Source: Modicisalibacter luteus DSM 23508
GTDB lineage: Bacteria > Pseudomonadota > Gammaproteobacteria > Pseudomonadales > Halomonadaceae
DNA: 64,000 nucleotides
NCBI RefSeq assembly: GCF_000378505.1
Contig: NZ_KB899990.1
Location: 186,001 to 250,000 of the forward strand
Reading direction: 5' to 3'
The notes below the pieces were generated by a model that searched no databases, was not told the origin of the DNA, and saw nothing but the letters and a program-made list of their open reading frames with translations. This document shows, one piece after another, positions 52,806 through 62,333 of the stretch. Position 1 is the first letter of the stretch. Each line of letters begins with the position of its first letter. The position numbers and the translations under genes were made by a program.

Positions 52806-53732
52806 TTAGAGCGTCAGCAGCAAAAGGATCAGCGGCGGCGACAGTAACGAGAGAATGAAGCCACTGACCACGGCAATGGGCACGCAGGCGACTCCGCCAT
52901 GCTGTTGGATGACCGGCAGTGTGAAATCCATTGAGGTTGCACCGCCATAGCCGATGGCCAGCGGGGTGGCACGATGGATGACCAAAGGGATTAGTAGAAA
53001 GGCCAGCAACTCGCGAGCCAGGTCGTTGAAGAATGCCACACCGCCGAGTACCGGACCGAGCTGATCGCCGATCAGAATGCCCGATAGCGAATACCAGCCG
53101 AAGCCGGCCGCCATGGCCAAACCTTCGTTCCAGCGCAGGCCGAGTAGCGGGGCGGCGAGAAGGCCGGCAAACAGCGAACTCACCGCGACCGTCGAAGCGA
53201 TGGCCAGGCCATGACGATTGAGCAATATCTGCTTGAGTGGCATGCCCGAGTTGCGCAGTTGGCAGCCAATCAACGCGAGCAAGGCATAGAGCACCCATTC
53301 GGCGAGTCGTTCGGCGTAGGTCGGCGCCGCACCCAGGCCAAGCCTGAAAAGCATTACGCCGAGCAACACGCCCAGCGCCACGACGCCAGCCAGTTGCAAT
53401 GAGCCCTGCAGGGCAGCCAGCTTGCTGGTCGGGGCGTTGGCGACCACTCTCGACTGGCCGACATGCAAGCGGCTGCGGCGCGACAGCCATAGCAGCGCCA
53501 CCACGTTGACCGGGGTAATGACCAGAAACAGCAACGCGGCCTGGCCACCCATGCGCGCCAGTTCTTCGCCAAGATTGTCCAGGCCGGTCAGGCTGACACC
53601 CATCAGGCCGAGGATGGCGTACACCGAAAGATTGACGCCACGATTGATGACCGTCTGCAGGCGCTTGTCGTGTATCGGAACCAGGTAGCCCAGTACCAGG
53701 GGCAGCAGAATCAGTAGCAGACCGGAGAACAT
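52806..53732 (-). CDS. lysO: LysO-family lysine exporter
   Basis: The 308-residue inner-membrane protein starts behind AAGGAGCG. It has about eight hydrophobic segments and LysO (YbjE, DUF340) motifs: FGWYSLSGILIGDQLGP near residue 215, NDLARELLAFLLIPL near 238 and YGGATSMDFTLPVIQ near 260. LysO exports L-lysine and toxic analogues such as thialysine. In E. coli it is ArgP-controlled; no ArgP gene is adjacent here. It is transcribed toward the efflux operon without overlap. Confidence 0.92.
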   Translation of the reverse strand: MFSGLLLILLPLVLGYLVPIHDKRLQTVINRGVNLSVYAILGLMGVSLTGLDNLGEELARMGGQAALLFLVITPVNVVALLWLSRRSRLHVGQSRVVANAPTSKLAALQGSLQLAGVVALGVLLGVMLFRLGLGAAPTYAERLAEWVLYALLALIGCQLRNSGMPLKQILLNRHGLAIASTVAVSSLFAGLLAAPLLGLRWNEGLAMAAGFGWYSLSGILIGDQLGPVLGGVAFFNDLARELLAFLLIPLVIHRATPLAIGYGGATSMDFTLPVIQQHGGVACVPIAVVSGFILSLLSPPLILLLLTL

Positions 53733-53818
53733 CCTCGCTCCTTGAAGGAAAAGAGCGTTACTTTAGCGTCCGCTGGGTGCAACTGTCAGAAAGTTCTGTT
53801 GATGCCCCATCATGAGGA

Positions 53819-54526
53819 CTAATCGTCTGCAGTAAGGGCCAGCCTGGTCAGAGTGAGCCGGCTTGTAGTTTCACCGTCACGCTGGTACTCCATGCCTAGC
53901 AACAGGCCAGGGATGTCGGCATGAAATGTCATGATCAGGTGCCGGTCACGCTTCCTGGGGTCCCAGGCGTCGATGCGTATGCCGGGGAAGGCACCGACGG
54001 GTAGCGTGACGTCGGGATGTGCCACGATTCGATAGTCGAGTGTTTCTTCATCGCCCTTGTGATCGAGATAACGAATCGTGCATGGCGATACTTGAGGATG
54101 CGTGCATCGCGCCGAACGCACCTGGCGGGACAGCTCGAAGAGAGCAGCCTGACGATCGGGAAGGGCGCGCATGTCCTCGGCCGACAGGCTGTAACGTTTG
54201 CCAAGCCCCAGCATTCGGTAACCACTGACGAACTGCAGGGGGTCGATCGTCTTCTCCTGCACACGAAAGCGGCTTCGTTCGCTGCCTTCAGCGATAGCGA
54301 TGGCCACCTGCATCTCGCTTTCCCAGGTTGCCCCGTGCTTCGAGAGCGTATGGCTGATGGTGGCTTCCGGCCAGCCGTCGATGCGCAGCGCATAACTGGC
54401 CTGGAACGGTGTCGGGCTGGCATGGGCCAGGCTCGACAGTGTCAAGCATGCCATCAATAGCAGCCATGGGCCGATGGTTCGAAACAGGTCTTGAGCCAAT
54501 AAGAATCGGCATTGCGGGCGGGCCAT
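53819..54526 (-). CDS. DUF3108 secreted protein
   Basis: The 235-residue protein starts behind AGGAGTGA. A long N-region with a hydrophobic segment (residues 17-36, ending LAHASP) is a signal peptide. The remainder has the DUF3108 layout: FQASYALRIDGWPEATISH opening, QFVSGYRMLGLG near residue 100, HPDVTLPVGAFPGIRIDAW near 170 and a C-terminal LLLGMEYQRDGE. These beta-rich periplasmic proteins have no assigned function. It is 86 bp upstream of lysO on the same strand. Confidence 0.82.
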   Translation of the reverse strand: MARPQCRFLLAQDLFRTIGPWLLLMACLTLSSLAHASPTPFQASYALRIDGWPEATISHTLSKHGATWESEMQVAIAIAEGSERSRFRVQEKTIDPLQFVSGYRMLGLGKRYSLSAEDMRALPDRQAALFELSRQVRSARCTHPQVSPCTIRYLDHKGDEETLDYRIVAHPDVTLPVGAFPGIRIDAWDPRKRDRHLIMTFHADIPGLLLGMEYQRDGETTSRLTLTRLALTADD

Positions 54527-54687
54527 GACTAGTCACTCCTGGCAGAAGCTAACAGGGGGTATCGAGATGCCCTGAGTAGGACGCCGGTGCGTTGAGAACG
54601 TTCCGTGCGCGTACATTGGCAACCCACTACGCTGCATGTGCGAGCCGTTTCGCTTACCGCTTACCTTCCCACCTGGAGATTTCTGTC

Positions 54688-55248
54688 ATGGCCAAGCTAC
54701 TGCTGCTAGCCGGCGACTTCGTCGAAGATTACGAGATCATGGTGCCGTTCCAGGCCCTGCAAGCCATGGGGCATGAGTTGCATGCCATCTGTCCTGACAA
54801 GCGCGAGGGGGAGAGCGTCAGGACGGCCATTCATGACTTTGAAGGTGACCAGACCTACAGTGAAAAACCGGGGCATAACTTTGCGCTCAACGCCACTTTC
54901 GCCGACATCGATCCTGGCGCTTACGATGCGCTGGTCGTGCCGGGCGGACGGGCGCCGGAGTATCTGCGCCTTGATGAGCGAGTACTGGAGGTCGTGCGCC
55001 ATTTCATGACCAGCGACAAGCCGGTCGCGGCGATTTGCCATGGCGCGCAACTGCTAGCCGCTGCGGTGTCGCTCGAAGGGCGGCGTGTCTCGGCCTATCC
55101 CGCATGTGCTCCCGAGGTACGTCTGGCGGGGGCCAGCTTCGTCGATCTCGAGGTAACCCAGGCGGTGACCTGCGGCAAGCTGGTTACCGCGCCGGCTTGG
55201 CCGGCCCATCCGGAATGGCTCAGACAGTTTCACGCTTTGCTGTCATAA
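54688..55248 (+). CDS. DJ-1/PfpI-family protein
   Basis: From ATG 54688, behind CTGGAGA, the protein is 186 residues. It shows the DJ-1/PfpI fold: [21 protein letters not shown] at the N-terminus with the conserved Glu, [15 protein letters not shown] near residue 90, and the nucleophile elbow [12 protein letters not shown] near residue 116 with its reactive Cys followed by His. Members act as glyoxalases, deglycases or stress hydrolases; the conserved Cys-His supports catalysis. It stands alone, divergent from DUF3108. Confidence 0.9.
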   Translation: MAKLLLLAGDFVEDYEIMVPFQALQAMGHELHAICPDKREGESVRTAIHDFEGDQTYSEKPGHNFALNATFADIDPGAYDALVVPGGRAPEYLRLDERVLEVVRHFMTSDKPVAAICHGAQLLAAAVSLEGRRVSAYPACAPEVRLAGASFVDLEVTQAVTCGKLVTAPAWPAHPEWLRQFHALLS

Positions 55249-55829
55249 AGCGTTTGCTCTTGAAACAAGGCAGCATATGGCCCGGGTCGGCGAGCTCGGG
55301 TCATTTTTTGCAAGCACGCACGATGATACGAAGTGAGAGCCGGAAATAGAGGCGTGGGTAAAAGCGAGGGAGCGAAGAAAACGCTGAATAACGCGCATAA
55401 AAAATTGGACCGCAGAGCGGTCCAAGGTACGCAGGGAACTGAAGGGTACTGCTGGGCCAAAGCCCCAGGCAACAAAAGGGAAAGTTGATTGCCTGTCTGT
55501 CCTAGTATATAGCGAATTAGGTGCCAGTTTTTTATAAACCCTTTTATTTCAGTGCCTTGTGGTTGGTGTTGGTTGGCCGGCTTTACCATGGCCTCTCAAA
55601 TGGCTGCGACCAGGTGTCCGTTATGTTCCTATTTTGCGACAGTAAAACACCGTTTTCGTAAAAGTTAATACAAATCAAAAGCTTGCTGTGTATGCTCATG
55701 GAGACACGTGAAGCTTGGCGTTCTCTATGAAGCGACACTTGGCGACGTGACTATGCTGGGCGCTAGGCGCGCCCGTTGCTGTTGTTAACGAGCGCAACGC
55801 CTATCCGTTCAGATATGGCGTTACGTACA
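55249..55829. other. Long intergenic region between PfpI and yejK
   Basis: About 580 bp. The left half holds the candidate small RNA and its terminator. The right half (55510-55829) is AT-rich with no gene recognised; it contains a short inverted stretch near 55780-55825 that could end yejK transcription. Confidence 0.5.
55399..55509 (-). ncRNA. Candidate small RNA (about 100 nt)
   Basis: On the minus strand a -10 TATACT (55509-55504) is followed about 100 nt later by a textbook terminator: TTGGACCGC-AGA-type stem (55425-55405) and a run of six T (A at 55399-55404). Between them the sequence folds into CAGGCAA/TTGCCTG, CTGGG/CCCAG and GTAC/GTAC stems. No open frame with a ribosome-binding site fills the interval. 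I cannot match it to a named RNA. The -35 is weak, so an activator or upstream leader origin is possible. Confidence 0.55.
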
Positions 55830-56834
55830 CTACTCTTTGCGACGTTTGATCTGATCGCGTAGTGCGGGCGGAACCTTATGAATGGTTAGTTTGTCGTTTT
55901 CCTCATCGTACTCGACCTGCGAGCCGAGCAGGTGGGTATCGAAGCTTACCGAAAGCCCGCCGGCACGCCCGGCAAAACGGCGGAACTGATGGAGGGTGCG
56001 CTTGTCGGGCGGAATTTCCGATGACAAGCCGTAATCCTTGTTGCGAATGTAGTCGTAGAACGCCTTGGGCTGGCTCTCGTCGACCAGCTCGGAAAGTTCG
56101 TCCAGCGTGATCGGCTGACCGCTTCGCGCCTGATTGCTGGCATAGTCGATCAATGTTTCGGTCTTCTCGCGGGCTTGCTCCTCGGCAAAGTCCTCGCTCT
56201 CGACATAGTCGCTAAAAGCCTTGAGTAGCGTGCGCGTCTCGCCGGAGGCGTCGATACCCTCCTCGTGGCCGATGAAATCCCGGAAATAGTCGGCGATGCG
56301 TTTACCGCCCTTGCCCTTGATGAACGAAATATACTGTCGTGAAGGATCCTCGCGCCGCCAGTCGGACAGATCGATACGTGCCGCCAGGTGAAGTTGTCCC
56401 ATATCCAACTGGCGCGCCGGGGCGACATCCAGGGACTCGGTGACACTGACGCCCTCGCTATGGTGGAGCAGGGCAATGGCCAGGTAGTCGCTCTCGCCGT
56501 GGCGATAGTGAACGAAGAGGACATGACCACCCACCGAAAGGTTGTTGCCTTCCATCAACGTTTTCAAATGCTCCGCGGCCTGACGGCTGAAGGCAACGAA
56601 GTCCTTCTCGCCATCCAGGTAGTGGGCAAGCCACACGCTGAACGGGTAGGTCTCGGCATCGGCATTGAAAAAGCCCCAGCTCTTGGGCTTGCCGTTATAG
56701 CTGTCGTTCAGCGACTCCAGCAGGTCTTCCAGCGCCGGCGTAACGGCCAATTCACTGTCCCGGCCATGCAGAGTCGCTGGCTGGCCGTCGGGTTGCTTGT
56801 CGATGAGGTGAACGATGCTGTGCAGTATCGGCAT
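55830..56834 (-). CDS. yejK: Nucleoid-associated protein YejK
   Basis: The 334-residue protein matches the YejK/NdpA family over its length: [13 protein letters not shown] start, [20 protein letters not shown] near residue 62, [22 protein letters not shown] near 102, [19 protein letters not shown] near 172 and the C-terminal [15 protein letters not shown]. It binds the nucleoid and is cytoplasmic. E. coli yejK is followed by yejL, which is not seen here. Its C-terminus is basic (IKRRKE). Confidence 0.93.
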   Translation of the reverse strand: MPILHSIVHLIDKQPDGQPATLHGRDSELAVTPALEDLLESLNDSYNGKPKSWGFFNADAETYPFSVWLAHYLDGEKDFVAFSRQAAEHLKTLMEGNNLSVGGHVLFVHYRHGESDYLAIALLHHSEGVSVTESLDVAPARQLDMGQLHLAARIDLSDWRREDPSRQYISFIKGKGGKRIADYFRDFIGHEEGIDASGETRTLLKAFSDYVESEDFAEEQAREKTETLIDYASNQARSGQPITLDELSELVDESQPKAFYDYIRNKDYGLSSEIPPDKRTLHQFRRFAGRAGGLSVSFDTHLLGSQVEYDEENDKLTIHKVPPALRDQIKRRKE

Positions 56835-56957
56835 GAAACGCTCGGGTACAGGTCTGTGGATGGGAGGACTGGCGGGGGAAATAGCACGTTTGCGGCGTCA
56901 AGACAAAGCCGACCCCCGGGGATCGGCTATCGGATTCCTGTCTCACCGACTATGGCT

Positions 56958-57887
56958 TCAGTAGCCGGCCTGTGGGTCGATGGTCTCGACGGGGTCGCCG
57001 TTCTCCATGGCGCGGATCAGCTCGGCGACCTGATCGGCAGCGTCGCGCACAGGCGTTGGTGCTGCCATATGCGGCGTGATCAGTACGCGAGGATGTGACC
57101 AGAGCGGACTGTTGGCTGGCAGGGGTTCTTCGGGAAAGGCATCCAGCAGGGCTCCACGCAGCCGGCCTTCCTCGGGCCCGTCGCCCAGCGCCTCGAGCAG
57201 GGCAGCTTCATCGACCAACGTGCCGCGCCCGGGATTGACCAGACTGGCGCCAGCGGGCAGTTGCGCCAAGGTGTCAGCATTGATGATATGGCGCGTACTG
57301 GGTGTGTCCGGTAACAAAGTGACCAGTGTATTGACTGCGCCAAGCAGCGACGCCAGGCCATCGTCACCATGGTGGCAGGTCACGCCATCAAGGGCCTTGG
57401 GCGAGCGACTCCAGCCATGCACGGGAAATCCGTCATCGGCCAGTGTACAGGCTACATGGGCGCCAATCGCCCCCAGACCCAGAATGCCTACCGGCCAGTC
57501 AGCCTTGTCGGTCAGCGGGCGTTCGCGCCACTGCGCATCGGTTTGCTGGATTCGATAGCGGTCGAAATCGCGCTGGAAATGCAGCACGCCATAGCGGACA
57601 TAGTCGGCCATTAGGGGCCCCATGCCGGCATCACGCAGTTTGACGATCGGCACATCGCGGGGCAGGCCGGGGTTGTTGAGCAGCGCATCGACTCCGGCCC
57701 CCAAGTTAACGATGCCCTTCAGGTGGGGATGGTTCTCCAGCAAGGATTCCGGCGGCTTCCAGACTGCCAGATAATCCACAGGGGTACCGCTGTCGTCGCT
57801 GCTGGTGACGATCTCGGCGTCGGGCAAACGTTGTGCCAAGGCCTCGCGCCAGGTCTCGGCCTCGTCGATGTGGACCAGTACGCGCAT
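56958..57887 (-). CDS. ghrA: Glyoxylate/hydroxypyruvate reductase A
   Basis: The 309-residue NAD(P)H-dependent enzyme reduces glyoxylate and hydroxypyruvate. It has the D-2-hydroxyacid dehydrogenase layout: NAD loop GILGLGAIGAHVA near residue 135, active-site Arg in LVNPGRGTLVDE near 222, Glu in AFPEEPLP near 253 and His in PHMAAPT near 271. GhrA-type features are the short N-terminal domain and the C-terminal ending. It starts 25 bp after the enuR stop behind TAGGAGAA, so the two are probably co-transcribed. Confidence 0.92.
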   Translation of the reverse strand: MRVLVHIDEAETWREALAQRLPDAEIVTSSDDSGTPVDYLAVWKPPESLLENHPHLKGIVNLGAGVDALLNNPGLPRDVPIVKLRDAGMGPLMADYVRYGVLHFQRDFDRYRIQQTDAQWRERPLTDKADWPVGILGLGAIGAHVACTLADDGFPVHGWSRSPKALDGVTCHHGDDGLASLLGAVNTLVTLLPDTPSTRHIINADTLAQLPAGASLVNPGRGTLVDEAALLEALGDGPEEGRLRGALLDAFPEEPLPANSPLWSHPRVLITPHMAAPTPVRDAADQVAELIRAMENGDPVETIDPQAGY

Positions 57888-57912
57888 CTCTCTTCTCCTA
57901 ACGACTTTAGAA

Positions 57913-59319
57913 TCAGTAAACGATCTGCAGCATGGGGGGCGGCGCCTCGTTCAGCAAGCGCGCCAGGGTTTCCAGACCCCACCTTAATCGAGCCATTTCC
58001 GCCTCTGCCCCTAGGCTGAGGCGGACTCGGCGTGGTGGCGGTGATTGATCGACCATGAACGGCTGGGCCGTGGTGATCGACAAGCCTTCACGTTCGGCCT
58101 GTTGTTGGAGTTCTTCGGCACGCCAGGCCGAGGGCAGCGCTAGCCAGACATGCAGGCTGGAGTCGCGCGCGCTGAACTCGTGGCCGTGCAGGCAGTGGGC
58201 CGCCAGCTGCTGGCGCTCGGCGAGCAGTTGGCGCTGTTCGCTGGCCATGGCGTTTACGGTGCCATCGCTCAGCCATAGGTTGGCGAGTTCGAAGACCAGC
58301 GGCGTCGCCATCCAGCTGGTAGCTCGCAAACGAGGCAAGGTATGGTGTAACTGACTATGCGGTACGCTCAGGTAACCGGCTCGCAGGCCCGGGACGGTCA
58401 CCTTGGTCAGGCTGGTGACGTGAAAGCTCTGGCGTGGCAGCCGGGCAGTCAGCGGCGTCAGGCCGGGGGGCTCGAGCAGGGCCTGAACGTCATCCTCGAT
58501 CAGCCATACGCCATGCCGGGCGATGACTGCCGCCACGGCATCGCGCCGGGCCTGGCTCATGGTCGCCCCGGTGGGGTTGAGCTGGGTCGGCGTCAGGCAC
58601 ACGGCCCGTGGCTGGAAGCGCCGGCAAGCAGCGTCCAGCGCCTCGGGGACAACGCCTTCGGCATCAATGGTCACGCCGCGTAATTGAAAGCCCAGCGTAC
58701 GCGACAGGGCGATCAGGCCATGATCGGTCAATGCTTCGGTCAGCACCACATCGCCATGCTGGACCACGGTGGCGATTGCTAGCATCAGGCCATGGGCGGC
58801 GCCGTTGCACAGAATGCGGGTCTCAGCATCGCCGGGAACACCCAGAGTGTCTTGCAGCCAGACGTTGGCGCGCTCACGCTGATAGGGCAACCCGGCGATG
58901 GGGCGACAGGCGGCGATTACATCAGGCGATGCATGGTCGGCGAGTTCGGCCAAGGCCTCGCGAAAGCGCAGGTGGTGGGTAGGCAGGCACACCGGGTGGG
59001 CGATGGACAGGTCGACCAGCGGCGCCTCCGGGCGTGGCTCTCCGCCACGCAAGTATTCGGATTCTCGAGCGTCATCGAGGATATTGATCCACGTTCCACT
59101 ACCCACCCGGGCCTGGACCAGCCCCATCTTTTCGGCTTGGGCATAGGCCCGCGATACCGTCTGCACGCTGACGCCCAGCGCCTCGGCCAGCTGTCGGTGT
59201 GGAGGAAGGCGTGTCCCCGGCGTCAGCTCGCCCTGGCGGATCGCCTCGGATAAGGCACGCGCAATGGCCAAGTACTTGGGGCCCTGCGGTGAAAGGTAGG
59301 GCGTGAGGTCAATTGTCAT
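57913..59319 (-). CDS. enuR: MocR-type PLP-dependent regulator, EnuR-like
   Basis: The 468-residue protein has a GntR winged helix (LAEALGVSVQTVSRAYAQAEK near residue 45) fused to an aminotransferase-like domain with the PLP Lys306 in TSLTKVTVPG and the NPTG-like motif QLNPTGATMS. It is divergent from doeA, the position of EnuR, the ectoine-utilisation repressor that senses ectoine breakdown products through PLP. The assignment rests on this context and size. Its start codon lies in one copy of a 9-bp repeat also found in the shared promoter region. Confidence 0.85.
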   Translation of the reverse strand: MTIDLTPYLSPQGPKYLAIARALSEAIRQGELTPGTRLPPHRQLAEALGVSVQTVSRAYAQAEKMGLVQARVGSGTWINILDDARESEYLRGGEPRPEAPLVDLSIAHPVCLPTHHLRFREALAELADHASPDVIAACRPIAGLPYQRERANVWLQDTLGVPGDAETRILCNGAAHGLMLAIATVVQHGDVVLTEALTDHGLIALSRTLGFQLRGVTIDAEGVVPEALDAACRRFQPRAVCLTPTQLNPTGATMSQARRDAVAAVIARHGVWLIEDDVQALLEPPGLTPLTARLPRQSFHVTSLTKVTVPGLRAGYLSVPHSQLHHTLPRLRATSWMATPLVFELANLWLSDGTVNAMASEQRQLLAERQQLAAHCLHGHEFSARDSSLHVWLALPSAWRAEELQQQAEREGLSITTAQPFMVDQSPPPRRVRLSLGAEAEMARLRWGLETLARLLNEAPPPMLQIVY

Positions 59320-59424
59320 GATTCAATAAAGCCTTTGACGGCCGACTCTGCGTTGGTGCTAGTATCAGCATCAGGACATTGGCAGGCAATTGTCATGGTT
59401 TCAATCTTTCATGATCATGACAAT
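59312..59424. promoter_or_regulatory. Three copies of ATTGTCATG in the enuR-doeA region
   Basis: ATTGTCATG occurs at 59312-59320 (over the enuR start codon) and 59389-59397, and inverted as CATGACAAT at 59416-59424. The last two form an inverted repeat with an 18-bp spacer. They flank a weak -35/-10 pair, TTGACG (59335) and TAGTAT (59360). They are candidate operators for EnuR or DoeX. Confidence 0.5.
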
Positions 59425-59527
59425 GTTAGTGTTCATTAACCATCAGGTTTCCAAAATAGCGGTCCGACTTCCCTCGCAGGCGTGCGAGCGGTCGGTTTTT
59501 GCGATTTTCATTCTGGGGCGAGGCCGA

Positions 59528-60727
59528 ATGATCAAGGTTTCCCTGCCGTTCACGCGTGAAGAATATGCCCAGCGCCTGATGAAGGTACGCACGGCGATGG
59601 CCAGTCGGGGCATCGACGTACTGGTTGTCAGCGACCCGTCCAACATGGCTTGGCTGACCGGCTATGATGGTTGGTCCTTCTACGTTCACCAATGCGTACT
59701 GCTGGGTCTGGAAGGGGAGCCGGTATGGTATGGACGGCGCCAGGACAGTAACGGTGCCCTGCGCACCTGCTGGATCGACCCCGATAACATTACCTACTAC
59801 CCCGACTATTATGTCCAGAATCCGGACATGCACCCCATGGAGTATCTGGCTCAGTCGATCATGCCCGATCGCGGTTGGCATACTGGGGTCGTGGGCCTTG
59901 AAATGGACAACTACTATTTTTCCGCCAAGGCCTATCAGAGCCTGGTCAGGGAACTGCCGCACGCCCGCTTCCAGGACGCCAACGCGCTGGTCAATTGGTG
60001 CCGGGCGATCAAGTCGCCCCAGGAAATCGCCTATATGCGGGTTGCTGCGCGTATCGTCGAGGGCATGCATTCGCGAATTCTCGAGATGATCGAACCCGGT
60101 CTGCCCAAGAGCCGCCTGGTGTCGGAAATCTACCGTGTGGGAATCGAGGGCTGCACCGACGAGGCGGGGGTTCCTCTGGGCGGCGACTACCCTGCGATCG
60201 TGCCGTTGCTGCCGACCGGCTCCGATGCTGCTGCGCCGCATCTGACCTGGGATGACACGCCATTTCGTGAAGGTGAGGGGACCTTCTTCGAGATCGCCGG
60301 CTGCTTCAAGCGCTATCACGCCCCCCTGTCGCGTACCGTATTCCTGGGGCGCCCGCCCAAGGAATTCGTCCGTGGCGAGTCAGCCCTGCTCGAGGGGATC
60401 GAGAACGGCCTGGCCGTGGCCAAGCCCGGCAACCGCTGTGCAGACATCGCCATGGCACTCGGTGCGGCGATGGATAAATACGGCTTCGACCGGGGTGGGG
60501 CGCGTTGCGGCTATCCCATTGGTATCAGTTACCCGCCGGACTGGGGCGAGCGCACCATGAGCCTGCGTCCCTCCGACGAGACGATTCTCGAGCCGGGCAT
60601 GACCTTTCATTTCATGCCGGGCATGTGGATGGACGATTGGGGACTCGAGATCACCGAAAGCATCCTGATCACCGATACCGGTGCCGAGACATTGACCAAC
60701 TTTCCGCGTCAGCTATTCGTCAAATGA
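59528..60727 (+). CDS. doeA: Ectoine hydrolase DoeA
   Basis: From ATG 59528, behind CGAGG, the protein is 399 residues, the size expected of DoeA; upstream starts to 59390 would add 46 non-homologous residues. It has the M24 (creatinase/aminopeptidase P-like) two-domain layout: N-terminal LVVSDPSNMAWLTGYDGWSFY, then EIAYMRVAARIVEGMH near residue 170 and the C-terminal GMTFHFMPGMW and GLEITESILIT. DoeA opens the ectoine ring to N-acetyl-diaminobutyrate. Operon order with doeB and doeX supports the name. Confidence 0.93.
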   Translation: MIKVSLPFTREEYAQRLMKVRTAMASRGIDVLVVSDPSNMAWLTGYDGWSFYVHQCVLLGLEGEPVWYGRRQDSNGALRTCWIDPDNITYYPDYYVQNPDMHPMEYLAQSIMPDRGWHTGVVGLEMDNYYFSAKAYQSLVRELPHARFQDANALVNWCRAIKSPQEIAYMRVAARIVEGMHSRILEMIEPGLPKSRLVSEIYRVGIEGCTDEAGVPLGGDYPAIVPLLPTGSDAAAPHLTWDDTPFREGEGTFFEIAGCFKRYHAPLSRTVFLGRPPKEFVRGESALLEGIENGLAVAKPGNRCADIAMALGAAMDKYGFDRGGARCGYPIGISYPPDWGERTMSLRPSDETILEPGMTFHFMPGMWMDDWGLEITESILITDTGAETLTNFPRQLFVK

Positions 60728-60760
60728 GTCGGCTGTTTGCCGAACGACAGGAGCCGCACC

Positions 60761-61774
60761 ATGAGCAAGCGACCCAGCCCAATTTCCGCCACCGTCGATT
60801 TCGAAGCCGATGGCGTGCAGCACGGCTTCCTCAAATTGCCGATTTCCAACGATGAGTCCGCCTGGGGCGCGGTGATGATCCCGATCACCGTTGTCAAGAA
60901 TGGCGAAGGCCCCAGCGCGCTACTCACCGGGGGCAATCATGGCGACGAATACGAGGGAATCACCGCGCTTCTCAAACTGGCCAATACCCTCAAGGCAGAA
61001 GATGTGCATGGTCGCGTGATCATCGTGCCGATGATGAACGTGCCGGCAGCCCAGGTGGGTCGGCGGACGTCACCAATGGATGGCGGCAACCTCAACCGCA
61101 GTTTTCCCGGCGATCCCAACGGTACCGTTACCGAGCAGATCGCCGATTACTTCACACGCTATCTGGTGCCGTTGGTTGATGTGGTTCTCGATCTGCACTC
61201 TGGGGGGCGGACGCTGGACATCATACCGTTCGCGGCCTCGCACCTGCTCGACAACAAGGATCAGCAGCGCCAGGCGCTGGAAGGCGCCAAAGCGTTCGGC
61301 GCACCCACTGCAATGATGATGTTCGAACTCGATGCCGCGCGGCTGTTCGATACTGCCGTGGAAAGCCAGGGCAAGATCTTCGTGGCCACCGAACTGGGCG
61401 GTGGCGGTACCACCACACCCGAACGGATGGAGATCGCCGAGCGTGGTGTACGCAATTTCCTGATCCACTACGGGTTGATCGATGGCGAACTGGAAGGTCC
61501 CGGTCAGCCCCAGGTCTATGTCGATATGCCCGATGCCTCCTGCTATGTGCAGAGTGAGCACACCGGCCTGCTCGAACTGAGTGTGACGCTCGGTGAGATG
61601 GTCGCCAAGGGCGACGTGATCGCGCGTGTCTACGACATGACCCGCACCGGTGCGATGCCTGTGGAATACCATGCCCAGCGTAGCGGTGTACTGGTGGCCC
61701 GACGTTTCCCGTCTCAGGTCAACATGGGCGATACCATTGCAGTGATTGCCGAAGTCGTCGACTCGCTGGACTGA
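60761..61774 (+). CDS. doeB: N-acetyl-L-2,4-diaminobutyrate deacetylase DoeB
   Basis: From ATG 60761, behind AGGAGCC, the protein is 337 residues. It belongs to the succinylglutamate desuccinylase/aspartoacylase family, with zinc ligands in GGNHGDEYEG near residue 57 and DLHSGG near 146. It removes acetate from the DoeA product to give diaminobutyrate. It follows doeA by 33 bp and precedes doeX by 5 bp. A C-terminal biotinyl-like barrel (GELVAKGDVIARV pattern near 285) is typical of the family. Confidence 0.93.
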   Translation: MSKRPSPISATVDFEADGVQHGFLKLPISNDESAWGAVMIPITVVKNGEGPSALLTGGNHGDEYEGITALLKLANTLKAEDVHGRVIIVPMMNVPAAQVGRRTSPMDGGNLNRSFPGDPNGTVTEQIADYFTRYLVPLVDVVLDLHSGGRTLDIIPFAASHLLDNKDQQRQALEGAKAFGAPTAMMMFELDAARLFDTAVESQGKIFVATELGGGGTTTPERMEIAERGVRNFLIHYGLIDGELEGPGQPQVYVDMPDASCYVQSEHTGLLELSVTLGEMVAKGDVIARVYDMTRTGAMPVEYHAQRSGVLVARRFPSQVNMGDTIAVIAEVVDSLD

Positions 61775-61779
61775 AATCC

Positions 61780-62250
61780 ATGAAGCTTGACCGCTACGAT
61801 TTCAGAATATTGGAAATTCTGGCCAAGGACGGCCGGATCACCAAGTCGCGTCTGGCCGAGGCGATCAATCTCTCGGTCAGTCCGTGCTGGGAACGTGTGC
61901 GGCGTCTGGAGAAGGCCGGCATCATCGAAGGCTATACGGCACGCATCAATTCGCGCGTGCTGCTTAAGCTGACCCCGGTATGGATGCAGATCGAGCTCAA
62001 GCAGCACAATGCCGAGAGTTTTTCGCGATTCGAGCAGGCCGTACGTGACACGCCCGAGGTCACCGAATGTGTGGCGGTGGGTGGGGGCGTCGATTACCTG
62101 GTCAAGGTCGAGGCCGAGTCTATTGACGCCTACCAGCGCCTGATCGACGACTGGTTGATCTCCGATCTCGGTATCGAGCGTTATTTCACCTACATCGTGA
62201 CAAAGACCGTTAAACAGCAGTCGCCGCCGCTGGGGTTCGATGCGGAGTGA
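61780..62250 (+). CDS. doeX: Lrp/AsnC-family regulator DoeX
   Basis: The 156-residue protein has an N-terminal helix-turn-helix (RITKSRLAEAINLSVSPCWERV near residue 19) and a C-terminal RAM effector-binding domain (VAVGGGVDYLVKVEAES near residue 96). It starts 5 bp after the doeB stop. In Halomonas elongata DoeX is encoded in the doeABX cluster and is thought to regulate ectoine turnover. Effector is unknown. Confidence 0.92.
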   Translation: MKLDRYDFRILEILAKDGRITKSRLAEAINLSVSPCWERVRRLEKAGIIEGYTARINSRVLLKLTPVWMQIELKQHNAESFSRFEQAVRDTPEVTECVAVGGGVDYLVKVEAESIDAYQRLIDDWLISDLGIERYFTYIVTKTVKQQSPPLGFDAE

Positions 62251-62333
62251 ATGCCGTGTCGCGTCTATTCCGGGTTGGCGCCTCCGCACTTTCGGCCGTA
62301 AGCTGATACGAAGACCGCGTCAATGGATCTGTC

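Noticed and set aside
55230-55589. Minus-strand frame of 119 codons over the pfpI 3' end
   Set aside because: It overlaps a well-supported gene, the candidate small RNA and its terminator, has no ribosome-binding site and resembles no family.
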